Positions 25,001 through 37,000 of a stretch of DNA of 64,000 bases are shown here, piece by piece. This DNA comes from Branchiostoma floridae (lineage: Eukaryota; Chordata; Leptocardii; Amphioxiformes; Branchiostomatidae). The notes beneath the pieces are model-generated. The model saw only the letters and a list, made by a program, of their open reading frames with translations. It ran no database searches and was not told where the DNA came from. The stretch spans positions 24,912,617 to 24,976,616 of the forward strand of contig NC_049983.1 of the NCBI RefSeq assembly GCF_000003815.2, read 5' to 3'. The translations under genes were made by a program, and so were the position numbers. Positions within the stretch are counted from its first letter, which is position 1; each line of letters opens with the position of its first letter.

Positions 25001-28000
25001 GGATGAAAACCTGAATCCTAATCCTCTAGAAAAGTAGATATCAATGCCTACTACGAAGGAGTATAGCTTTATCTAGGAATTATGGACGGGCATTATATGG
25101 TTTTACACATGTATACAATATATAACCAATTCACGCAAATCCTGCATGTCTTATACTAGTATTTCCACTTTCAAGAGGAAAAAATGTCACATTAACGATT
25201 ATTCAACACTAGCTAACTTTAACGCCATTCCCTTCCCTTTTTTTTCTGGTAAAATTGCGTAACGTTATGTATGTTATGACATTAGCTGTCATTTATGGGC
25301 TAACATCCAAGTCCAAGAATAATTACTAGTACATTGCGTTGGAACATTCATAATGCTTAACGTTCCATAACTCACAACAGTGAATGGGCTTAGAATGAGT
25401 TCAAAACTATTGCAAGAATTATTACAACATGCAACAGTTGGGTTGGAACCGTCGACTTGTATGTCTCGGAACGCCGGCTGACCTAAACTTTCTTCAGCAA
25501 CGTCATTGCGTCTCTAGCATTTCGTTGTCTTCGCCATCGTATGTCTGAGTCAAAACTGACAGACATTTGCGTGGTTATCTTATCTTTTATACAGTGATGA
25601 GAATTGTCTGAACACGAAGCCAGCGTCAGCGCCGCCATTAAAATTTCCTTCCTAAATCGGCTTGGGTGACTCACAACGCGAGTCACCAGCAACTTCGCTG
25701 TCTGAATGCCTCTAGCTGCCGACAAAGATTAGACCTTCAATTACTGCTGATTACAAGTTCATAGTCATTTCTAAGAATCAAATCGTCACAACAATAAAAC
25801 AAGGAGCCATGCAAAATCCTTCGTTCGCAAGGCTTGGCTTGTCTGCATGTACCATTATGCCGAAGTGGTCCCGTGGAAAAACTTTTCTCTTCAAGGATCA
25901 TTTCTTTGACCCGAGAACAACTTTGTGTAGTGTCTAATTGACAGAAATCCATTTAATTAAAATTAATCGTTCCTATATCATAATCACTATATGATATACT
26001 ATACATCAGAATACACGTTTCCATATTTTACCATATCACTTTAAAAGTGGAGTCGTCCACTGACCCCTTGTGACCTTGTTTTCCTGCTGCTGCTGCGACG
26101 GCCATCTTGAAGAAATTACGCGAAACACGATTTTCACATCAACAACAACAATTCTCCACTTACACACTTCCCATAATTAAGTGCGAGAGGGTTCCGGATA
26201 TGGCTGCTCCGAACTCCGGAACTGACTCCAAGGGCACAGAAAATTGGTTCTAACCAATTCCGAACACAGAAAACATCAAGGAGATGATAGTTTGGTGTGG
26301 AACCGATCACAGGACAATGGTTTAATCACTTTCCGACAGGAAAAAAACAAAGGCTGCAGACGAAACGCCAAGGTGTGGCCCTTGACCGGGCTTGAGGTCA
26401 TCGGAAGAAACCAACTAACAGCCACAGTGGTGCACGTGTTAGGTAGTTACTTCTGACCACAAAACTTGTAAGATTCTCGGCCCAAATGATAACTGTACTA
26501 TATTCGCCAGACAGCTTATTAGTTTATATGCTTTTCCGCCCTCGTACTGAAGGTTTTAGCTGGTTCCACCCTGGTTTCGCACCCTGAGCAACTGTGGTAG
26601 CATCCAAGTAACATCCATATCCGGAACCCTCTCGCACTTAATTATGGGAAGTGTGTAAGTGGAGAATGATTGTTTTTTGTCGCGGAATACTAAAATTGGG
26701 CCTGCTAACATACATTTCAAGAACTTAAGATAATCAGATACAAGACTAGATTGTTTGCTTGTGAAATCTGCCATAGTTTTCCAGTCTGTCTACATAGAAA
26801 TGACGATGTATTAAACGTTAGAGTAGAGCCGATTTCGTGTCGGTTTATCCTTGGTTTACGCAAGTACGCTATCTACGGGTCATTGACCCTTAATGTCTTG
26901 CGTTGTTCGATGTCATTTCGGTCCTCAATCAAAGAACGTGTAACAGTTTTACGTCGACTTTTCTTAACCCTTCTGTTTGTAATTTATTCTTCTACTTATT
27001 TGATGTTGTTCATGATTTGGGACCGCACGCGGTCAGACGTTCTCCGAGTTGCGCTCCCACCACGCTTTTCCAGCCCCCATATTATCTACAAATTATCAAT
27101 GAATACGTGATAATAAGGACGATCAATTGTCATGTTGATTGCATTGTGTAATCACTGCTCATTAACGACCAAATTTTGCGTAAGATTTCTTACGTAGAAG
27201 GCTTTCGCATGGGTGTTTCGATTACGCAGGGGGATATTTCGCAGTGCGTTACGCAAACTTTCGCAGTGCGTTCTGCGAAATTTCGCAGTGCGTTACGCAA
27301 ACTTACGGACTGCTTTCTGCGAAATTTCGGAGTGAGTTCTGCGAAATTTCGGAGTGAGTTCTGCGAAATTTCGCAACACGTTTCGCGCAAACTGACGTAT
27401 ATTTCGGGAGCGCCGCTGTAGCCTATTCTATGCAATACGCCAATAGTGTACAAAGGCAGTTTGGGGGCATCAAAAACTGGAAGTTTTATTTGCACCCAAG
27501 ACAAAAGTTCTCCTGCACAATCACAGAGGTTTCTATCTATATAAGGATATGTAAGTACAACAATACTATCCTAATGTTCTGTTTATACATTACATTAGTA
27601 CATATGTACGTACAATCAGCGTTTCATCTACACACAGTTCATTAGTGAACAAAGACATTTTTAAGATCATTATTGCCGCAAACCAATAAGACAAAACAGA
27701 AAGATGTGGACGTAACAGAAAGTAGGGTGGAACAATTAATGGCTCAGACCTAGCATTATGATAAAGAAGTTCATGCCCAAGGGCTAATTGCAGGTACCCG
27801 GTATAAACATTATAGATATACAAGTTACACTTAACAGTAATAAACAATATTCTACTCTATTAGTATTAGTAATACTAGTGTTGGCTATTTCTAAACAGGT
27901 TGGGTTTGACTTCTTTTTTTGGAAGCAGAGGGAGACGAAAAGCCCCACCTTTTCTGCGATTTATTTTTTTACACACCCCTGTCCCTCTTCTCAAGCCACT

Positions 28001-31000
28001 TCCTCCCCACAACACCAGACCTCAGCTTTGATAATTGAGGAGAGGATATCCTCTGGCCATGGTGCACGTATTACCTCTTCCTCTCTATAGAAATCATCAA
28101 ATTAACATATAACGTTATAGCCCGCCTAAGGCCACACCAATTTAATTTCTTGGTTCACGGATTTTTTCATAAAAAATATGGAGCGAGAGGGCGAAATAAA
28201 AATAAAAATGAAAATTGTAAAATGGTTGGGGTAAAGGTAACGACTAATCCAAAACATAAAGAAAAAAGTTTTCAGCTTGAAAAAAGTACAAAAACACTAT
28301 CATCGTACAGTAACAGCACCTGTACCCACACTTTAAGGAGCTTATAATATAAAGGCCAATTTGCTACACTAGAAAGTTGGTGAATGGTTTCATTAATGGT
28401 GAAAATTTGCTGAGTGGTAATTTTCATTTTTATTTTTTTTCTCCAAAAAATAGGAGCGAGCGAATCCGTGAACCAAGAAATTAAATTGGTGTGGCCTAAG
28501 GGCATTTTGCTTATTTCAGAGAATTATATTGATAGGAAAGTGTGTCCTTCCTCTTAACAAATTGACAAAGAATATTTGCATGTAACGCCAGTTCACCTTT
28601 ATTCATGGAGTAACTTAATTTCTTATATGCATAATTATTAGTATTATTGATTTTAAAACAGGGTATTCAGGGGTATCAAGTCAACGGGCGGTGTTTTCAA
28701 ACTGTAATGTTTTGAAAATATCCAGTTAAAACCACCATCTGCATGTTGACTTGATATCCGTTAATAGTAATACCCTGGGTTTTTTTTTCATGAAGGGTAT
28801 TGTTTACCTCGGGAATAAAGCTAAGGTAAACTAGGGTTATATCAAGGAGGTTAAAGAAAGAGAGGAGAGCGTTCCTATTGTTCCGATCTTTGCCGCGAGT
28901 GTGAATCACATCGAAGTGCTAATTACCCCAATCTGCATCTCGCCAGGCTAGCGTGGGCCTTTGTTTACGAGTCAGTTTCAACATCACTCGTCCAGGAACA
29001 TCGATTTGGGGCCGGGATTTCAGCGATTTTGAGGATGATTCTCATTAAATACAGCGCTACTTTTACTAAGGAAACAGATATCAATAGTGACGATACTTCG
29101 CCAGAGGCAAGTGCGAGCATAGTTCCCTACGGGCCACAGAAATGTGTGTAACAACAAGTCACGCGGTGTAGAAGAACGCTGGGTCGGCTTTCATAGCCCA
29201 GGACACACGGAGCTATTTAAAAGAAGCTCGAGAAACGCTATGCAACTTTATTTTCATTGCAAGTCTGTCAAATTAAGATATCAAGCCATCTGTGTAAAAA
29301 AAATGCGTTCCTCGTGAGGCAAAAATTCCCTCGATATAAACGACAAAATAAATTTCCTCGGAAATATCATCTTGCTTCCCATCATTGCCATGAACATCCA
29401 CGGAGCCCTCAGAGTACAAAATTCATGCATCACGAACAGCAAAAATCGATCGCAAACAGCAACAACAAATACTTATTTGGCACGCCCAAGCCCACTACTA
29501 TCGTGGAAAAAAAGTCTCTTTTGCGGGGCAAGCGTAATAATTTTTTAATAGGCACATGAAGTAGAGAATATTGTTCATAATTCTAAGACAAAAAAATCGG
29601 GGATACAGAGACAAAAATGCCTGTAAATTCACTCAACTTGGTCGCACAGCGCCGAAACAAGTATCGACATGATCGCCATCTTGGTCTCTTCACAACAGTA
29701 CTGTTTGCACACGTCACCTTCGCTTCCCAAATAAGGAAATTCGCGGAAACTGCGCTCATCTCGCTCGCAGTTCGGCAACCCTCGGTCGTCCTCGGCCGGG
29801 ATCGCGGTGCATGACGTCATGGCTGGGCTCATGTGATTGGCTGACACGTCCGGGCTCATCAGAAATGGCGGGAAACCCCGCGGCCATCATGGTCATCAGA
29901 AACGCGCCGCCGGATAGCGGAAACAATGGGCCCGGAGGGTCTGAACAATAGCGCGCAGTGGGGTGTTAATGACTGTGCTCTCTCCTGTGATTCTTTAACC
30001 TCCTTGGTTATATCATTCAGGGCCACTGATTTGGACGCCATTCTACAGTTACAGTTTGTATGATTGTCTTTTAAGGTTATGTTATATTCTGTCTCCAGTA
30101 AATAAAGTTTCTTTGGCCATGATGAAAGATTATAACTGGAAAAGTCTAGAGCAGAATTTCATTACAAAGGACAAGGTCTTGTTGTTTGTTCCAGGGAACA
30201 AAAACAGTTAATTTGAAAATCTATTTTTAGAACTCATCCATAAACATTTTTCATGGAAATGTCCTCGAGGTTGATTTTAGAACAGGGGAAATTACCTCAG
30301 ACAATATTGTCACAGTTTCATGAATGAATTTATCAAATACATGTGCATGTACATGTCCCCTGAGGGATGGACAGGTTTTCTAAACTTCACTTGTTGTACC
30401 ATTGGGTAAAAACGTTTTGTTTACTTGCCTGAACCAAGTTTTCACTTAGTATTACCCAAAATTTAGTTGACGCTTTTGGAATCGAATGTACAATGTACTT
30501 TTACTGTCTTCCAGTAATGAAATTCTTGTATTATTGGATGGGATCTATTTTTGTGTGGTGTATAAAGAATGTTCATTAATGGAAATATTACTTGCCTGAT
30601 CGGTCAAGTGGGGCAAGACATGTGCTTGTCCGATAAGCACTTTCACCAGCCAGGGACGATCGGGCAAGTAGTACAGTGAACTTGTCCAACCCTGGTCCTG
30701 AACACACAAGATAAACCCTCACTTTTCTCTTGGTTTAAAGACATGCTCTAGGTTTAATGATTAGCACAGATGTCTGCTAAAATTTGAAGACAAAAAAAGA
30801 CAGCTGTGGTACATTTTGTACCAATATCTCCACCATCAAACCCACGACCATGACGTTAGCCTTGCCCCAGGGCTACATGCATCTGGGAGAACTTTCCAAA
30901 CTGTTTTACCCACCAGTGACTCTGTTGGTTTCCTCATCCGGATGTTCTGAGGTTTTAGCCTAAAGGCAGAAATGGGAGACTTGGAAAGGAACTCAGACAG

Positions 31001-34000
31001 ACTCAAACAAGATGTGCTTGGTGCAAGTCGAAGTTCATGTTTATTATCAACCATAACACTTGAAACACTTGTGACAACTTGTCTTGGCTTTGCCTTACCT
31101 TTGTTTCCTACTGGAAACCAAAATTATCTTCAGCTTGACTTTGTCTTACCTTGTTTCATATTGGACATCCAGTATTGTCTTCAGCTCTTTTGCATTCATG
31201 GATAAAAAACAGTTTCTCCCAGATCACTTGAGTAACTGCTTTACACTCAAGTTCCACTTGAAGTACACAACTTTTTTGTCAATCATGATAAATTATTAGA
31301 AAGCATCTTAATAAGTTATTGTGCTTAAGGGTCTTTTTTGCTGGGTGTAGAGAAACTCAGAGAGGACAGAAAACTGAGACAGACTCAAACAAGATGTGCA
31401 AGTTCCAATCTTTATCGATTGTGACAATTTAAAAGAACCTAGAGTATGGCCAGATATCCCTTGGGAATTGTTCGACTCCCCATGGCCAGTAATAAGCATC
31501 TTACTTCCACTGCAGTTAGTGACATTACTTACACTGCAATCCTCACTGATTTCTCTAGGAGGCACTGCTGATATTCCAAACAATTGGCTCATTGATGTTT
31601 TGACAACAATGTAAAACACATTGACTTTTCAATTTCAAAAGTTTGTCAACGGATGTCGAGTTAGAATAAGTGAGACTAGCCCCAGGGGATTTGGTTTTAC
31701 TGTGAATTTTACATATCCTGTTCTATTCTGAATTGTGAACTCAAGCAATTAGACTTCACCTACAGGTAGTCAGTTAATTAACTGTCTTCCTGACTACTTC
31801 TGCTTTATGGATAAGCCCAAGGAAGGAAGAGAAAATTCCGCGAGATCCTCTATTAGTATTACAAGAACAAGAGATCTAGATTGATTCAAGGAAAATCAAC
31901 TCACTGTGACATTGCATATTGTACAAATGTATAATAAAAGTCATAAATGTAACAGAGTAGATTGATATATCATGCAGAAATCAGTAGTTAACTTCACTTA
32001 GGAGGATATTTTCACGTGCACTAATTAAACTGAAAACAGGTGTTTGTGAACAAATGTAACTGACTGTCATGGTTATATACATTATAAAATTATAGGGTAC
32101 AGTACATGATACATGTTGTGTATACAGTGTGTAAGACCCTGCAGTACAAGTTCATTTGCATCAGAATAAGTACAGTCAATGGGGAATTCCTAGATTTCAA
32201 AGGGCAGGTGAGACAGTCCTCTCATAATGTTTGAAATGAGCAGACAATGTTGTTGTTAAGATGGCTTTCTTCAGACAATGTTCATCTATCAAAGAAGGTA
32301 CATGTGCACAATTTCTTGAAAATTTGATTTTGTGGTTGACGTTTTGATTTAACCTTCGATGTACCGTAAATAGCAAACATGATCTTCACAAGGTCACAGT
32401 GACCTTTTGCACAGAATTTAAAATGTCTTAAGAATATTGCCAAAATTCTCTGCAGAAACTGTATCAAATGATATGAGTTTGGGCAGAATGATGAAAGAAT
32501 AATTGGTGATTGTACACATTTGATTTCAACCCTTAAATTTCTGTGATTTTGGCACATTAAATTTTTGGTCAAATCATTTCCTTGTAGAATGTACAGCTTT
32601 CTGGGATAAAAATACTTAAACTGATACATTGATTGATACATATTGTGCATGTACATGACAAACAAAAGACAGGCAATGAATCATTTGAGTCTACTTGCCA
32701 ATGTATGACAATGTTGACTCCATGGAGTTGTGATAAGGGCCATGCTTCTACATCATATATATTGTACAAAGCAGTTTTGTGCATTCAAGTTACGAAATGG
32801 ACTTGTTTACAATGGTAACTATGTTTCAGCAGTTGATGACCAAAGAATTTAAAAGAAAGTTTAATTTTTAATGATATTTAACTTCAGTATTTTTTTTATT
32901 TTTCAGACTCCGAAGACGAGTGCATCTCCCCCTGTACCAGTAGCAGTGATGATGAGATATCTGACGACTGCGACAGTTACTCACCCACAGCCAAACAGAA
33001 AGTAAAGAATCGCCGCTCCCGTTCGGAACCCTGGCTACTGGAAGCTGATCTGAAAGGAAGCCGGGGATTCTACAACATGGTGCGCAACATGGGCGAGAAA
33101 CCAAAAGGTACGGATGGTTGTAGTTGATCTGAGGATAACTTTTCGTTTAGTATACTGTTGTTTTACCTCAGACTGAGTATACAGTATTTTACACAAAGAT
33201 GTACTTTAGTATTGATTATAAATTTTTAATTCCTGTTTGACACAGTTACTGTATGCTAAAAGTGTAATGCCACTGAAATCTTATTCAATTCATTAGAAGA
33301 CATCCCTATATGCCAATACTAAGTGTTACAAAATATTTTACTAATTTAATGTGATGATACGATGATAGTCAGGTAATTTTGGATACTGGGCAATAAGAAC
33401 TATGATGTGACAGACATGTTTTCTCATACGGAGGTAGAATTACATTGCATATCATTTGAGGCCTTTTGTCTACATGTGACAGTTTAAAAGCTAAATTCTC
33501 GTTTTATAGCATTGTCTTCCAACTTCTTACACAAAGTTTTTTTTTACCTGATTTGTCCCTTCTTTGGTATTTCTTTTTGTGGATTCAAAAAAATCTCACT
33601 CCAATCGGCTATCAATTCTAGCCTGGTATCCAGCTGTATTATAGCTCCCGAGTCTGCCAAATATTTGCGGAGAGGATAGAAGAAACTCGGGGGCTATAAT
33701 ACGGCTGAACACCAGACTGTCTTCTGGACTGTCCCTTTCTTAAACACTGTTGATGACCTGTTGATGATCCAAGAGTGGGCGACCTGCAAACATGACCCCT
33801 GCCCTCTGACCTCAGCTGGCAAACAAGTTTGTTATGACCTCCTTCAGTCAAGGTCAGGGTAGGGACAAACATGTAACCTTACATGCAGTGTTGGCCACTT
33901 ACCAGGAACAGTGCAAATAGCACATTCTGGACTGACATTAAGTACATTATAAAAGTGAATTTATTGTATATAAAAATCATTTGGCTTGCAGCAAAGAGTA

Positions 34001-37000
34001 ACAGTAAGTTAAACTCAGTGTCAATGACGAAAGACACCGGATGGTTGTCTGAGACGTCTGACCATTTCCAAAATCATATCCAGTTGCTTGAGTAACTACT
34101 TTTTTTGCGTATCTTATTACCTGCACGTCTAACCTTCATCCACGCAAGTTCAACACAGTATGACAGTAAAATCACCCTACACTTTCCACATGTCCATGGG
34201 CCTTGTGGGTTTTGAATATCTAATTGAGGCACAGAATTGAATTAATAATCCTTCTTTTCCTGAAGCTTCTATACCCTGCCCCCAAAAAAATTTTCCAAAC
34301 CTCTGACAAGTTTCCAATGCAGCTCGTTCACAAACTAACTGACTAACAAACAAGCTGTCCTAACAGCACAATTTCTTCCTTGATGAGACTTCAAAACCCA
34401 TGATAGCAAAGGACCATGGTGACAGTTTGAGAGTGATTTGCAAGTATCAGGGTAGTTTTATTGTGTGGGCTAACACACTAACACATTCCTCTCCTGTTTG
34501 TTGTTCTGTTGCTGCCAAATTCCAGTCTTTCACAAGGGTAAGGCATCCCTGCATACTTACCACACATGCTGTATACAGGGGGACACACCAAGGATAGTTG
34601 TTGGTTCTCAGATTTATACAGAGAATACAGATTAGAATTATTCCAACATAAAGAAGGAAGAAAAAGTTTGGGAGTGAAGGATGCAAATTCCACAGTATCA
34701 TTCAGCATTACTCTCTAAAAAAAATTTTGTTTCGGCATTTTGTTAGGCTTTCTTCATTTGTATTTTGTCCCATTTTCTTCATGTTTGTTTGGCCTGCCAG
34801 AAAACTGGACAAAACAGAAAGCCCAGCAAAAAGGGTCCGTTAAACACATTTAAAAACAGTCAGAACCAAACTTCCGCTTGGAGAGTATACACTGTCAGTC
34901 AGAAATGGCTGTCAGCTGTCTCTTTTGATATTTTCTTCTTGCAAAATTGCTAAGTTAACTCCAACTTGACTGAGAACCAAGTAATTGAATTGGTGTGGCC
35001 TCTACTTTAGGCACAATTTGGCCGCAGAGAGTTACTGTCACACCTGCATATTTTGCTGTTACACTGTCGTTGGGGGGAGTGCCAAGTGCACCACTTCTGG
35101 TCTGTCAGTCCCCAGGGGCAGTAGAGTACGTCAGAGTTAGAGTTATGTAGGGATGGTTCCCTGCTGCATGTAGCTGTGTGTGCTGTGGTGTTGTACTAGT
35201 GGGGTTGTGGCACGCACTGTGTTTGGTGTCAACAAGCAGGATAGGACTAGTGGCAGTAGACATGGATGTGTGTGTCGCACGGACAGGCGAGTTAGACGTT
35301 GGTGTTTCGCTGTAGCAAACGTAAGAAAGCATGCCGACATTTCCCTCTGGAAAGTGTTACAATCCAAGATCACAGCCACTTGAAGATTATGCATGCCTAC
35401 TTGAGTCTCGTCTTATCTCTTACGGAAACACGACTTCGAGGAAATTCCTGGCCATCTTGTTTCTAAGGAATCGGTAACGGTTCGGTTCATTTCGCGACCA
35501 TGAAGAGGTCAATGTCGTTCTTGCCCAACGAGATTTCTGTGTCGGAACTTAAGATCCATGGCTACCCGCTGACGGGAGGTAGGTCAAGTTCAAACACATG
35601 TGTGCAGTATGTCCATGGCTAGGGTCTGTGTGTGCATGTGTGAAGAGATGTGACTGTTTTGAATCACTAAAGTTTAGAAGGTTGGCAGTGAGGAAGGGAT
35701 TGCTTAAAAGATGTCCGTTGTATTTGAAAACAGAGTGTTTGGGACTCATATATAGTAAGGTTCTCTGTTATACAACCAAAATTGTACTCACTTCCAACAT
35801 TTCGATGTCTGTCAGACTCCATCATCAGGGTTATAATGACTAGGTCTGGTTCTTGCTGCTACATATATTATAGCCGATGTAGGGTGTTTGGGAATATCAT
35901 TGTCAATGGATGAGGGTTTCAAACTGCAATAGTTTGAAAATATTACCCGCTGACTAGAGGTAGGTTAAGTTCAAACACATGTGTCCACGGCTAGGGTCTG
36001 TGTGTTTGAAGAAATGTGTTTTGAGTTACTTAGAAGTTTAGAAGGTCGGCATTGGGGAAGGGATAGCTTAAAACATAATGACTGCAGGAAACCGTTGTAT
36101 TTGAAAATAGGGTATTTTGAAACATCAAGTCAATGGATGATGGTTTTAAACAATATTTTGAAACTATTAGGTCAAGTTCAAGCACATGTGTGAAGTATGT
36201 CCATGGCTAGGCTCAGTGTGTTTGAAGAAATGTGTTTTGATTTATAAAGTATAGAAGGTTGGCAGTGAGGAAGAGATAGCTTAAAATGTGACTGCGGTGT
36301 TATAACCGTTGTATTTAAAACAGGGTATTTAGGGATATGAAATCAGTGAACAAAGATTTTAGACTGCATGCAATGTTTTGAAAATATTACAATTTGAAAG
36401 CAAACTTCCATTGACTTGATATCCCCAAATACCCTATTGTTCAATACAACTGGGAATGGATATAGATAAAGGTCAGATAAAGGTCAACTGACGTTACTTT
36501 TCATTGCATTCATAATACCACAAAGCAGTTTATCAACTCAACTCTCTCTTTTCTGGTATTTTGAGCTCCTTGACTTGAAACTCCAAGATTTCTGACTTTC
36601 AATATAGGCTATGCTTCAGGCAAATCAAATCTTTCCCGGCTTTCCTCCAAAAACCATTTTCGTATCACTAAGTCTGGATGTTTTGTGTGTGCAAAGCTTC
36701 CTAAATCCTTAAAACCCTTGAGAAGTACAGTACAGAATTAGATAGGCATGCTTTTCCCGTGTGCTGTACACAGCAGCTTAAAGGATTCAAACGTACTGTA
36801 TGAAACGGCATCTGGGGTTTTTGCTGAAGAGTCTTAGTGCTACTCTAAATTTGGTGTGCCTAGGCATATGATGTAGAACTTTGATTAAGCTGTGATTGCA
36901 ACGGTTCAAAGCAACATTATTATGATCATGATAATGATGCATTATTTTCCATAATGATTTTTAGTGTTAATTTCTAATAATACTGTAACTTTCAACAGTG

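Larger units (their letters stand above)
21903..27418. mobile_element. 5.5-kb element with long inverted ends and TA target site, no recognised transposase
   Basis: Left end: TA + CAGCGGCGCTCCCGAAATA (from 21903). Right end: TATTTCGGGAGCGCCGCTG + TA (to 27418). Inside each end is a ~200-250 bp array of TTTCGCAGTGCGTTCTGCG-like and AAATTTCGCA-like modules, in inverted orientation at the two ends (about 21925-22080 and 27235-27395). The interior (~5 kb) carries a four-copy diverged tandem array (23760-25040) and a nested 518-bp hairpin-ended element (26151-26668). The longest internal open frames (22609-22836, 26751-27110) show no family motif that I recognise. A 2-bp TA duplication occurs in Tc1/mariner and some other superfamilies; I do not assign one. 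It could be a large non-autonomous transposon or a foldback element. Confidence 0.65.
18539..32906 (+). other. FGD intron 2 (~14.4 kb)
   Basis: It holds a 5.5-kb inverted-repeat element, at least six smaller MITEs and a CpG-rich promoter-like island, all listed separately. Outside these (18600-19800, 25100-26100, 30700-32900) I see only AT-rich intron with short repeats, such as CAGACTCAAACAAGATGTGC at about 31001 and 31381, and no supportable exon. Confidence 0.5.

Noticed and set aside
26751-27110. 119-codon open frame with hydrophobic segments inside the 5.5-kb element
   Set aside because: No recognisable domain, AT-rich codons, and it ends in the subterminal region; kept only as a possible relic within the element.
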